DNA from: Plut-88900 sp963668115
GTDB lineage: Bacteria; Chloroflexota; Dehalococcoidia; Plut-88900
Length of the DNA stretch: 64,000 nucleotides
NCBI GenBank assembly: GCA_963668115.1
Contig: OY764147.1
Span: 2,356,001 to 2,420,000, forward strand
Direction of reading: 5' to 3'
This document shows positions 36,424 to 44,775 of the stretch, piece after piece. Both the position numbers and the translations under genes were made by a program. Under the pieces are notes generated by a model. The model was given only the letters and a program-made list of their open reading frames with translations. It had not been told where the DNA came from and ran no database searches. Within the stretch, counting starts at the first letter, position 1. The number at the start of each line of letters is the position of its first letter.

Positions 36424-37346
36424 TTCACAGACTCCCGAGTTATCCGGTTATACCAATGATATACGTTTGAGTAGTCCATAAAATTACAGAGTTTATGCAG
36501 GCCACTAGCTTGAAATGTGGGTCTATTTAACTGATTCACAAAGAGCCCTCGCCTTTCATTGCCTGCGACCACTGTAAAGCGTGGGCCAAGATCATGAGGT
36601 GCAACTAGGTGGATATCATTAAACCTGAGCAGACCAGAGTATATGGGCGTTGAATGTTCAATCTCGAACATTGCGGTTAGCACGTTAGACCCTTTCTGTG
36701 CCCAAATCACATCTACTTCCTGCAAGATGTTCATAACGGATTGATACGTATTCGGCAATTCGGCACGGATTTTGAATCTGTCCAAGCAATTCCATCCCAA
36801 TTTGGTCCGGTCATTGCGAGGAATCCATACATCCTGTTGCTTGGCTATGCCTATTGCTCCGAGAATAGTCTGTACTTCCGAGTGGGTTAATTCAGGAACA
36901 GGTAATTGGGTTCTATCTCCTGAAATTACTGATAGCTGGTTCCAACCACGATAGGCTTCGATATTAAACCTTCCTGCTTGGGCAATATAGAGTTCAGTTA
37001 CCTCGGTATCTCCTTCCAGGTATATCTGTGCTTTGTACTGACCATCTGAAGCCGGATTGGTAGACCCGAATACCTCTTCAAATGCTGCGAACGGGACAAG
37101 TACCGGTTCTGGCTGGTTGTCCCACAAAAAGCAAATAAGCGATGGCATCTCCTCCAGTTTGGAGAGGTCTTCATGCCGCAATCCATAAAACGTCTGATTT
37201 CTGCTATGAATGCGTGAATACCGTATTAGGATGCGCCCTGACCCGTCCTCTAACTCATAGAGAGATCGGCTTCTCTCCAGCTTCTTAAGGGGCCCGACGC
37301 GCGCTCTGAGCTCGGCAAGGAACTCTTGCTTTGCTAGATTTGGCAT
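36420..37346 (-). CDS. Putative nuclease-associated protein (308 aa), copy next to pheT
   Basis: No firm family. The N-terminal half (YSRIHSRNQTFYGLRHEDLS, SLICFLWDNQPEPVLVPFA, YKAQIYLEGDTEVTELYIAQ) looks like a compact beta-rich binding domain. The C-terminal half has VWIPRNDRTKLGW, then VDVIWAQKGSNVLTAMFEIE and HSTPIYSGLLRFNDI. The D-x15-ExE spacing resembles restriction-fold nucleases that use Glu in place of Lys, as BamHI does. The end (FTVVAGNERRGLFVNQLNRP) is nearly identical in the copy at 44772. It is translationally coupled (4-nt overlap) to the BglII-like gene. I infer a two-gene DNA-processing module. Confidence 0.6.
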   Translation of the reverse strand: MPNLAKQEFLAELRARVGPLKKLERSRSLYELEDGSGRILIRYSRIHSRNQTFYGLRHEDLSKLEEMPSLICFLWDNQPEPVLVPFAAFEEVFGSTNPASDGQYKAQIYLEGDTEVTELYIAQAGRFNIEAYRGWNQLSVISGDRTQLPVPELTHSEVQTILGAIGIAKQQDVWIPRNDRTKLGWNCLDRFKIRAELPNTYQSVMNILQEVDVIWAQKGSNVLTAMFEIEHSTPIYSGLLRFNDIHLVAPHDLGPRFTVVAGNERRGLFVNQLNRPTFQASGLHKLCNFMDYSNVYHWYNRITRESVN

Positions 37347-37358
37347 TAAAGACTTTAG

Positions 37359-38801
37359 TTAGCCTCCCAACTCCCGAGCCGCCGCTTCCTCAACTACCGT
37401 CCCCTTGAAGAAGCCCGAGTTCATCCCTGCGTAGAGGTTCACAGCGTTGGTGAACGTGAAGTCCCGGAAATCGTCTTCCGTCATTAGCTCATCCTCCACG
37501 AGCTCGTACGCCTCCTCGACAACCTCCCGCATGTCAGGCACGTCCCAGTGCCCGATATCCGAGCTGAACACCGCCTGCAGCCTCGCCCCGTAAGGATTCA
37601 CCTTGGAGTTGAAGGCGTGGGCATTCATCGGATCGTCAGCCTCGCACCCGAAGTAGAAGGGCTTAACAAACAGGTCCAGCATCTCCTCTGCCCGCTCCAT
37701 TGGCACATGGGACCAGTCGTCCAGTTCCTCGGGACTAGGCTCATCAGCCAGGTAGAAATCGCGTATCTCCTTGAGTCTTGCCCTCTGCGCCGGCTCGCCA
37801 TTCTCTTCGATCATCTTCATCAAGGCGTCGACATCCAGGTGCTTTGGATCGAGCTTCATGATGTCCACCCCATTCCGCTTGACCCAGTGCCCGACCATGT
37901 CCGCATACAACCTGCACGCCCACCCCACCCCTCCCTCCAGGAAGGCGATGTTCAGGCCCGGGAACCGCTTAGTGACACCGCCCATGAAAAGGGCCTTGGC
38001 CACGGGTTCATGCGCGAGGGCGAAGGTCGCCATGTGGTTGTACATGTAATTGGATGTCGAACGGGTTCCCCAACCTAGGTTGGCGGCATGAGAGGCGGGC
38101 GCAACGTTCAACTCCATGCATTTGGCCCAGAACGGATCGTAGTCATAATCGCTGTCCAGTCCGATAACATCCATACGGGAGTTCACGTAAGCAAGGTGGG
38201 CGGGTGCATCTTTCGCCTGCGAAAGGGGCCTCAGGGACCGGCCCTCTATCATCGCCACCTTCATACCCAGTTCATTCACCGCATATTCAAGTTCTTCTAT
38301 CGCGACCTCCGGAGTGTGCATGGGAATGGCCGCAGCTGTCGTCATACGCTTGGAATAGCTGCCATACAACTCGGCGTGATATGCGTTCACCGCCCGGCTC
38401 CCGACCTGCCGGACCTCGGGGTCCGGAATCCGGTCCAGCAGCAGGCTCCGCGTTGGGTACAGAACGGCATAGTCGATGCCCAATTCGTCCATCCGCTCGT
38501 TTAGTAGCCGCGGTATCGAGGCCGTTGCCCGGTCCAGGCTGTTCACAGTAGGCATGACCCACCAGGCAGGTGCCGTCGAGAACTCGTACCGCCTCTCCTC
38601 CGCCGACATGTCGAACCATCTGAGGTTCCACGCCTTGCGCATGGCCTCCTCGTACTGCTTCTTGATGTCCCCCCCGCCTATCTTCTCGACGAAGTCCAGC
38701 AGTATCGGTCCGACCTCCAACGTGTGCCCGTCAGAGTCGATAATCGGATGTCCAACCTTGCTCCTGATCTCCTGGGATCTGGATGGTGTTGCACTTACCA
38801 T
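37359..38801 (-). CDS. Amidohydrolase-2-like protein, paralogue 1
   Basis: 480-aa metal-dependent hydrolase of the ACMSD-like amidohydrolase branch. It begins with the segment shared by all five paralogues (SRSQEIRSKVGHPIIDSDGH), with the DxH-type metal motif. The other ligands are probably His in VAPASHAANLGWG and Asp in FSSDIGHWDVPDMREVVEEA. KALFMGGVTKRFPGLNIAFL is also common to the set. GGAGAT precedes the start. It lies 12 nt upstream of the 308-aa gene and is probably part of the long minus-strand transcript. Substrate unknown. Confidence 0.88.
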   Translation of the reverse strand: MVSATPSRSQEIRSKVGHPIIDSDGHTLEVGPILLDFVEKIGGGDIKKQYEEAMRKAWNLRWFDMSAEERRYEFSTAPAWWVMPTVNSLDRATASIPRLLNERMDELGIDYAVLYPTRSLLLDRIPDPEVRQVGSRAVNAYHAELYGSYSKRMTTAAAIPMHTPEVAIEELEYAVNELGMKVAMIEGRSLRPLSQAKDAPAHLAYVNSRMDVIGLDSDYDYDPFWAKCMELNVAPASHAANLGWGTRSTSNYMYNHMATFALAHEPVAKALFMGGVTKRFPGLNIAFLEGGVGWACRLYADMVGHWVKRNGVDIMKLDPKHLDVDALMKMIEENGEPAQRARLKEIRDFYLADEPSPEELDDWSHVPMERAEEMLDLFVKPFYFGCEADDPMNAHAFNSKVNPYGARLQAVFSSDIGHWDVPDMREVVEEAYELVEDELMTEDDFRDFTFTNAVNLYAGMNSGFFKGTVVEEAAARELGG

Positions 38802-38828
38802 TTCTATCTCCAGTTGGGTTTCGAAGCG

Positions 38829-40298
38829 CTATCGACCCAGTAGCTCCCGCGCCTCCGCCTCCACAGCCGTCCCGTCGAAAAAGGTCGGGTTGACCTTCCC
38901 GTACAGGTTGACCGTGTTGGTGAACATGAAGTCCCTGAAGTCGTCCTCACTGATTAGCTCGTGCTCCACCAATTCGTAGGCTTCCTCTACCACCTCTCGC
39001 ATGTCCGGCACGTCCCAGTGCCCGATATCCGAGCTGAATACCGCCTTCAACCGAGCCCCCAAGGGGTTTACCTTGGTGTTGAACGCCCAGGCGTTCATTG
39101 GATCGTCAGCCTCACATCCGAAGTAGTACGGCTCGATGAACAGGTCCAGCATCTCTTCGATGTTCTCCATAGGGACGTTGGAGAAGTCGTCCACGTCGGC
39201 GGGGTGGGGGTCGGGGGTGGCGTACATCTCCCTGATCTCATCCATCTTCGACTGCATGATCTCTTCGCCGTATTCCCGGTACAGGTCGAGAATGAGCTCC
39301 TGATCGAGATGCTGAGGGTTGAGCCTATCTATTGCCTTGCCGTTCCTCTTCTCCCAGTGACCGATTATGTCCGAGAACAGGTTGCACGCCCATGCGACTC
39401 CCCCCTCCAGGAAGATGAAGTTCAGCCCCGGGAAGCGCTTGGTCACTCCGCCCATGAACAGGGCCTTGGCGAAGGCGTCGTGGCCGTGGGCGAAGGCGCT
39501 GAGGTGGTTGAACATGTACTTGGAGACCGATACCGCGCCCCAGAAGAAGTCGCTGCCGTGGGAGGCGGGAGTGATTCCCATCTCCTGGCACCGGGCCCAG
39601 AACGGGTCGTAGTCATACGCACTGTCGATGCCTATCAGATCGATATAGTGGGCTATGCCTTCGGCCTCGGGGTGTTCATCCAGGTGCTTGGGTATTGGCC
39701 TGTTCACCCGACCCGGCAGCATTATCGTCTTCAGCCCGAGATCGTTAATCGCGTACTCCATCTCCCGGATGGCGATCTCCGGCGTGTCCATGGGCACTAT
39801 TGCCGCGGGCGTCATCCTGTACGAGTATTCCCGGTACAGGTCCGCCGCGCAGGCGTTCATCGCCCGGCACACGATGAACCGCTGCTCCTGCCCCTGTATA
39901 CGGTCAAACCCGAGGCCTAACGTCGTGTACAACACGGCGTAGTCCATCCCCAGCTCGTCCATCCGCTCGTTCAGCACCTTGGGGAGGGTCGCCGTGGCCC
40001 GGTCCAGGACGTTGGTCGTTGGGGCGAACCACCAGGGAGTAGCTGGTTCCCAGTTCTGTTTACGTTCTTCCGGCGTCATGGAAAACCAGTTGCTGTTAGT
40101 AGTGCCGCCCCCCGACGCCGCCTCCGGAGCCCCCTGCATCATCTTTTCGAACTTGTTCCGGGCGTCGGCGCCCCCCTGGTCGTAGACGTAGTCCGAGAGC
40201 ACGGGGGTCAGCTCCAGCGTGTGCCCGTCCGCATCGATAATCGGGTGCCCGACCTTGCTTCTTATCTCTTGGGATCGAGAAGGTCTAATGGTTACCAT
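38829..40298 (-). CDS. Amidohydrolase-2-like protein, paralogue 2
   Basis: 489 aa from ATG 40298, which has GGAGGAAC 6 nt upstream; an in-frame ATG at 40340 lacks such a site. Shared segments: SRSQEIRSKVGHPIIDADGH, ITPASHGSDFFWG, ALFMGGVTKRFPGLNFIFLE, FSSDIGHWDVPDMREVVEEA. Within the set it is closest to the protein at 42692-44161 (both LELTPVLSDYVYxxGGADAR and MLPGRVxRPI). Probably cytoplasmic; substrate unknown. Confidence 0.88.
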   Translation of the reverse strand: MVTIRPSRSQEIRSKVGHPIIDADGHTLELTPVLSDYVYDQGGADARNKFEKMMQGAPEAASGGGTTNSNWFSMTPEERKQNWEPATPWWFAPTTNVLDRATATLPKVLNERMDELGMDYAVLYTTLGLGFDRIQGQEQRFIVCRAMNACAADLYREYSYRMTPAAIVPMDTPEIAIREMEYAINDLGLKTIMLPGRVNRPIPKHLDEHPEAEGIAHYIDLIGIDSAYDYDPFWARCQEMGITPASHGSDFFWGAVSVSKYMFNHLSAFAHGHDAFAKALFMGGVTKRFPGLNFIFLEGGVAWACNLFSDIIGHWEKRNGKAIDRLNPQHLDQELILDLYREYGEEIMQSKMDEIREMYATPDPHPADVDDFSNVPMENIEEMLDLFIEPYYFGCEADDPMNAWAFNTKVNPLGARLKAVFSSDIGHWDVPDMREVVEEAYELVEHELISEDDFRDFMFTNTVNLYGKVNPTFFDGTAVEAEARELLGR

Positions 40299-40424
40299 GC
40301 TGAGTTCCTCCTTAACCTCCGGCCGGGGAGTCCGGCTCATTATAGGGTATCCGCCTAAGTAGATTCACGTTTGTGCATCAACCGTCGCGTCCCAAAGCAT
40401 GTCCCCTGCGAAAAGAAGGGAACC

Positions 40425-40961
40425 CTATTGACACTCTGACGCCATATCGGAACTGGAGACATCTGCAACCGGATAGAGTTCCAGAATTGCCTCTATCTCA
40501 TCGAGGATTTGGCTCATTACCGGGAACTGGGAGCGCTCCAGCGTTTCGTATAGGATTTGCTCACCAGTCAGTGGGTTAAAAACTCGGTGATGATATTCAT
40601 CATCTCGCTTATGCAAATTATGGTAACGCAAGACAGGGACTCCCATGGTCGATGATGCTCGCGGCAACCAAGCCACGTATCGGTATTTCAACCCCCGTAC
40701 CTGCGGCCTGCCAGCTACAATCGTCCTCTCCAGCGACTTCTGTACTTCAAGGACTACGCCTTGCATACAGAACACTTGCCCCTCCACAACGGTCGCGTCG
40801 GGGCCCATGTCATAAAACTGGAGGGTATGGGCTTTGTTTGGGTCTACTACTGGGTGCTCGGAGAGCCGTTTCTCGTGGATGAACTTGTAGTTGTCCCAGT
40901 TATTCCATTCGTGCGGGTCTGTTTTCGGATGTATTCCAGAGCGTGATAGTCGAACATCCAC
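40425..40961 (-). CDS. DUF6516-like putative toxin
   Basis: 178 aa if read from ATG 40961. The C-terminal 100 residues have the DUF6516 look: VFCMQGVVLEVQKSLER, LKYRYVAWLPRAS, VPVLRYHNLHKRDDEYHHRVF, and a final VMSQILDEIEAILEL. It overlaps the upstream antitoxin-like frame by 115 nt out of phase. Initiation at the in-frame ATG 40808 would remove the overlap and keep the recognisable core. The assignment to a toxin-antitoxin pair is by resemblance and neighbourhood, not certain. Confidence 0.6.
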   Translation of the reverse strand: MDVRLSRSGIHPKTDPHEWNNWDNYKFIHEKRLSEHPVVDPNKAHTLQFYDMGPDATVVEGQVFCMQGVVLEVQKSLERTIVAGRPQVRGLKYRYVAWLPRASSTMGVPVLRYHNLHKRDDEYHHRVFNPLTGEQILYETLERSQFPVMSQILDEIEAILELYPVADVSSSDMASECQ

Positions 40962-41119
40962 CTCAACTTCTCCGCAGTTTCTCTCTCAGTGCCGTTCGAA
41001 AGGGCCTCGGCCATCTCTGTCGAAGACATTTCGTAGCGGTCTTCATACTGGGCAAGGCGTTCCTTTAGGACCTGGTCCATCTTGTCGTCTAGGGTAATGT
41101 AACGAATCTCCGCCGCCAT
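40847..41119 (-). CDS. Antitoxin-like protein upstream of DUF6516
   Basis: 90 aa. The segment YEDRYEMSSTEMAEALSNGT followed by ERETAEKLRWMFDYHALEYI is the pattern of small proteins encoded before DUF6516 genes. The last 20 residues (Thr/Ser-rich) are low-complexity and overlap the next gene in another frame, so they may reflect an altered 3' end. The pair splits the amidohydrolase cluster in the middle. Good start: MAAEIRYITLDDKMDQVLKE after GGAGCGAGTC. Confidence 0.65.
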   Translation of the reverse strand: MAAEIRYITLDDKMDQVLKERLAQYEDRYEMSSTEMAEALSNGTERETAEKLRWMFDYHALEYIRKQTRTNGITGTTTSSSTRNGSPSTQ

Positions 41120-41256
41120 GACTCGCTCCTTACCTTCGCCTCTGAGTTCTTGCGTGTTTGGCCGGAAATACCTTCACATCTTAGCAACGTGCCACTTGGG
41201 TCTCAACTCGACTATAGTCGTTAGCTGAAATTTTGGGGCCAAGATGCCTCCCGACC

Positions 41257-42699
41257 TCAATCGTTGCCCAACACCCTCCCCGCCTCCTCTTCCACCACCG
41301 TCCCCTTGAAGAAGTCGGGGTTCATGTCCCCGTAGAAGTGTGCCGCATTGGTGAAGGTGAAGTCCCGGAAGTCATCCTCCGTCATCAGCTCATGTTCCAC
41401 CATCTCGTATGCCTCTTCAACAACCTCCCTGATGTCGGGCACGTCCCAATGTGCAAAATCCGAGCTGAATATCGCCCGCAACCGGGCCCCGAGCGGGTTC
41501 ACCCTAGTGTTGAAAGCGTGGGCATTCATCGGGTCGTCCGCCTCGCACCCGAAGAAGAACGGCTCCACGAACAGGTCCAGCATCTCCTCCACCCGCTCCA
41601 TCCCGACCCTGAAGAAGTCGTCTAACTCCTTAGGAGCAGGCTCCCCGGCCTTGTAAAGCTCCCGTATCTCCTCCAGCCGAGCCCTCTGCGAAGGCTCACC
41701 CTTCTCCGAGACGTATTTCATCACTGCATCCACGTCTAGGTGTCTTGGATTGAGCTCCCTGATTCCCCTACCCCCACGCTTCTCCCAGTGCCCGATGATG
41801 TCCGAAAACAGCCTGCACGCCCACCCGACTCCCCCCTCCAGGAACGCCACCCGAAGCTCTGGGAACCGTCTCGTCACCCCTCCGAGAAACAGGGCCTTGG
41901 CCAGGGTCTCGTGGGCCACCGAGAAGGTGCTCATGTGGTTGTACATGTAGTTCGACGTCGATCGGGTTCCCCAACCCATGTTGGCTGCGTGGGAAGCTGG
42001 GGCAACGTTAAGCTCGACGCACTTGGCCCAGAACGGGTCGTAGTCATAGTCGCTGTCAATGGTCAGGACGTCCATCCTGCGCCCCACGTCCGCCAGCTCT
42101 GGGTATTCCTTCTCCACCTTGATCAGCGGCCGAATCGCCCGACCCTGGATCATCGCCACCTTCAGCCCCAAAACGTTGACGGCGTATTCCAACTCTTCGA
42201 TGGCCATCTCCGGGGTCTGCATTGGTATAGCCGCCGCGGGTGTCATCCGGTCGGCATAGGGTTTGAAAACCTCCGCCATGTACGCATTCAACCCCCGACA
42301 CCCGGCCTGCCTCACATCGGGGTCCGGGATCCGATCGAAGAAGAGGCCCTGGGTCGGATACAGCACCGAGTAGTCAATCCCGATCTCGTCCATCCTCGCG
42401 TGCAGCAGTTTCGGAATCGTGGTCGTCACCCTGTCCAGCGTGCTAGACGATTCGAACCACCACCCTGGGGCCGTTACAAATTCGTAATTGCGCTGCTCCT
42501 GGGACATCTCGTGCCAGGGGACCCCGACGGCTTCGTCCATCCCCTTCCTGTACCGCTCCTTCATCTTCGCCCCGCCTACCTCACCCACGAACTCCTCGAC
42601 AAGCGGCATCACCTCCAGGAAATGCCCGTCCGAGTCGATGATCGGGTGCCCGACCCTGCTCCTAATCTCCTGGCTCCTCGAAGGTATGGTACTAACCAT
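41257..42699 (-). CDS. Amidohydrolase-2-like protein, paralogue 3
   Basis: 480 aa, same length as paralogue 1 and closest to it: SRSQEIRSRVGHPIIDSDGH, LNVAPASHAANMGWGTRSTSNYMYNHM, ALFLGGVTRRFPELRVAFLE, FSSDFAHWDVPDIREVVEEA. In place of SSDIGHWD it has SSDFAHWD, so the active-site Asp and His are kept. It overlaps the next upstream gene by 8 nt. Substrate unknown. Confidence 0.88.
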   Translation of the reverse strand: MVSTIPSRSQEIRSRVGHPIIDSDGHFLEVMPLVEEFVGEVGGAKMKERYRKGMDEAVGVPWHEMSQEQRNYEFVTAPGWWFESSSTLDRVTTTIPKLLHARMDEIGIDYSVLYPTQGLFFDRIPDPDVRQAGCRGLNAYMAEVFKPYADRMTPAAAIPMQTPEMAIEELEYAVNVLGLKVAMIQGRAIRPLIKVEKEYPELADVGRRMDVLTIDSDYDYDPFWAKCVELNVAPASHAANMGWGTRSTSNYMYNHMSTFSVAHETLAKALFLGGVTRRFPELRVAFLEGGVGWACRLFSDIIGHWEKRGGRGIRELNPRHLDVDAVMKYVSEKGEPSQRARLEEIRELYKAGEPAPKELDDFFRVGMERVEEMLDLFVEPFFFGCEADDPMNAHAFNTRVNPLGARLRAIFSSDFAHWDVPDIREVVEEAYEMVEHELMTEDDFRDFTFTNAAHFYGDMNPDFFKGTVVEEEAGRVLGND

Positions 42700-44161
42700 T
42701 CAGCACCCCCTCCGCTTCCGCCTCCACCGCCGTCCCCTTGAAGAAGTCCGGGTTGACCTGCCCGTACATGTTGACCACGTTTTCGAAAACGAAGGCCCGG
42801 AAGTCGTCCTCTGTCATCAGCTCGTGCTCCAGCATCTCGTATGCCTCTTCCACCACCTCTCGCATATCGGGCACGTCCCAGTGCCCGATGTCCGAGCTGA
42901 ACACCGCCTTCAGCTTCGCCCCCATCGGGTTCACCTTGGAGTTGAAGGCCCAGGCGTTCATCGGGTCATCCGCCTCGCACCCGAAGTAGAACGGCTCGAC
43001 AAACAACTCCTTCATCTCCTCGATGCTATCCATGGAGACGTGACGCCAGTCATCAAGCTCGGGCGGGGTGGGGCGTGCGGCTGCAAAGTTGTCCCGCACT
43101 TCATCCAGGTGCTCCGCTATCCGGCCCTCAGCGTACTCCCGGGCAAGCTCCATAGCCAATTCCAGGTCAATCTTGCTCGGGTCCAGCCCCCCGATCATAT
43201 TCCCGTTCCGTTTTCCCCAGCGGGCTATGATGTCCGAATATAGGTTGCAGGCCCACCCCACCCCTCCCTCCAGGAACATGAAGTTCAACCCCGGGAAACG
43301 CTTCGTAACCCCTCCCATGAACAGTGCCTTGCAGAAAGTATCGTGGGCGTAGGCGAAGGAGCTCAGGTGGTTGAACACGTAGTTGGTCACGCTGATTGCG
43401 CCCCAGCCGGCATCGCTGCCGTGGGATGCGGGCACTATCTTCATCTCCTGGCACCGCTTCCAGAACGGGTCGTAGTCGTAATCACTATCAATGCCGATGA
43501 CGTCCATTTTACTGATGTACCTCTCGGAGCCCGGGTGCTCATCCCGGTACTTCCCGATTGGCCTCTCCACCCGACCCGGCAGCATTATCGTCTTCAGCCC
43601 CAGATCGTTGACCGCGTGCTCCATCTCCCGGATGGCGATCTCCGGCGTGTCCATCGGCACGATGGCCGCGGGCGTCATCCGGTAGGAATAAGGCCTGTAA
43701 ATGTCCGCCGCATAGGCGTTAATGGCCCGGACTACGATGAGCTTCTGCTCCTGCGGCTCTATCAGGTCAAAGGCCAGGCCCGTGGTGGTGTACAGGACGG
43801 CATAGTCCATGCCCAGCTCGTCCATCCGATCATTCAGTACCCGGGGCACGGTGGCCGTAGCACGGTCGAGGGCGCTGCGGGTTGGCATGGCCCACCAGGG
43901 CGGCGCCGAGAACCAAGCCTCCTTCTTATCCTCTATGTCCATCTCGAACCACGTCTTGCCGCCGATTGTCGCCGCGTTCCCCGTCTCCGCAGCCCCGACC
44001 ATCGTCTTGTCGAACAGGTCCCGGGCGTCGGCGCCCCCCACCTGGTAGACGTAGTCCGAGAGCACGGGTGTAAGCTCCAGCATGTGCCCGTCTGCATCCA
44101 CAATCGGATGCGGCAGCTTGCTCCGTATCTCCTGACTCCGCGAGCCCCTAGTCCCAACCAT
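42692..44161 (-). CDS. Amidohydrolase-2-like protein, paralogue 4
   Basis: 489 aa. SRSQEIRSKLPHPIVDADGH at the start, then LELTPVLSDYVYQVGGADAR, VPASHGSDAGWGAISVTNYV, ALFMGGVTKRFPGLNFMFLE, FSSDIGHWDVPDMREVVEEA. It forms a subgroup with 38829-40298, as paralogues 1 and 3 form another. The two subgroups alternate along the cluster, so the cluster probably grew by duplicating a two-gene block. Its ATG overlaps the in-frame end of the decayed pheT fragment. Confidence 0.88.
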   Translation of the reverse strand: MVGTRGSRSQEIRSKLPHPIVDADGHMLELTPVLSDYVYQVGGADARDLFDKTMVGAAETGNAATIGGKTWFEMDIEDKKEAWFSAPPWWAMPTRSALDRATATVPRVLNDRMDELGMDYAVLYTTTGLAFDLIEPQEQKLIVVRAINAYAADIYRPYSYRMTPAAIVPMDTPEIAIREMEHAVNDLGLKTIMLPGRVERPIGKYRDEHPGSERYISKMDVIGIDSDYDYDPFWKRCQEMKIVPASHGSDAGWGAISVTNYVFNHLSSFAYAHDTFCKALFMGGVTKRFPGLNFMFLEGGVGWACNLYSDIIARWGKRNGNMIGGLDPSKIDLELAMELAREYAEGRIAEHLDEVRDNFAAARPTPPELDDWRHVSMDSIEEMKELFVEPFYFGCEADDPMNAWAFNSKVNPMGAKLKAVFSSDIGHWDVPDMREVVEEAYEMLEHELMTEDDFRAFVFENVVNMYGQVNPDFFKGTAVEAEAEGVLNG

Positions 44162-44244
44162 TATCTATACTTACTACAACCCAACTCTTCTAGCTTGAAT
44201 GGCACGCTCACATACATCTTGACCCATTTCAAAGGTGCTTTTAT
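44162..44244 (-). pseudogene. pheT: Decayed 5' end of pheT
   Basis: On the minus strand, directly after the second BglII-like gene, the sequence reads TAG-TCC-ATA-AAA; at the real pheT it reads TAG-ACC-ATG-AAA. Spacing is identical. Translated from ATA, it gives IKAPLKWVKMYVSVPFKLEE against MKVSLKWLREYVPVSLEPKE in PheT. Similarity stops after about 21 codons, then runs into the ATG of the next amidohydrolase. The start codon is destroyed. This shows that the module, with the beginning of pheT, was duplicated as one DNA segment. Confidence 0.85.
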
Positions 44245-44247
44245 GGA

Positions 44248-44775
44248 CTAAGGCTCAATCCCGACCAGGACTAGTGGTACCCCTGGCACTCCGCGGCCCT
44301 CTCTGATCAGGTTGTAAAGCTCTCCTTCGTAATATGGCACCCCCGAGGACATTTCGTCGTGCAATGCTTTGGTCGGCACAATCTCAATGCCCACGTCAAT
44401 CACGTCTTTCTTGTACAAAGCAAGATGCCTGGCATGAATTTCAGGGCTTAGTTCCCATGAGTCAGTTAAATGAATGCTGACTGCGACTCTATCCTTCAAG
44501 AACGAGGATGTATATGCCTGCACGTGTAATTCATCAACTCCTTCGATATAAGACCGATTTTGGGATATCCAAGATTTGTTGGTGAACACAGTGTCAAAAG
44601 CTCTCATAGGGTACCCTGCCTTAGCGTTGTTGCGAGGCCCAACCATAACCGGAGTCTTGCTGAACTCGAATTGGATTTCTGATATTGCATCTTCAACTTC
44701 CTTCCACAACGAAGGAGTGCGTATCAGCATAAATTCCAGGCCATTCAGATGGGAATGCTTCTTGACAATCCTCAT
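44248..44775 (-). CDS. BglII-like restriction-fold protein, second copy
   Basis: 175 aa, paralogue of 35884-36423. The last 86 residues differ at only four positions between the copies (from SSFLKDRVAVSIHLTD to VPLVLVGIEP), while the N-terminal halves are only about half identical. The positions that should hold the BglII catalytic triad are Ser, Ser and His here as well. Coupled by 4 nt to the 308-aa protein upstream; followed 3 nt later by the decayed pheT start. Probably arose by segmental duplication, with the C-terminal part kept alike by selection or gene conversion. Confidence 0.7.
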   Translation of the reverse strand: MRIVKKHSHLNGLEFMLIRTPSLWKEVEDAISEIQFEFSKTPVMVGPRNNAKAGYPMRAFDTVFTNKSWISQNRSYIEGVDELHVQAYTSSFLKDRVAVSIHLTDSWELSPEIHARHLALYKKDVIDVGIEIVPTKALHDEMSSGVPYYEGELYNLIREGRGVPGVPLVLVGIEP

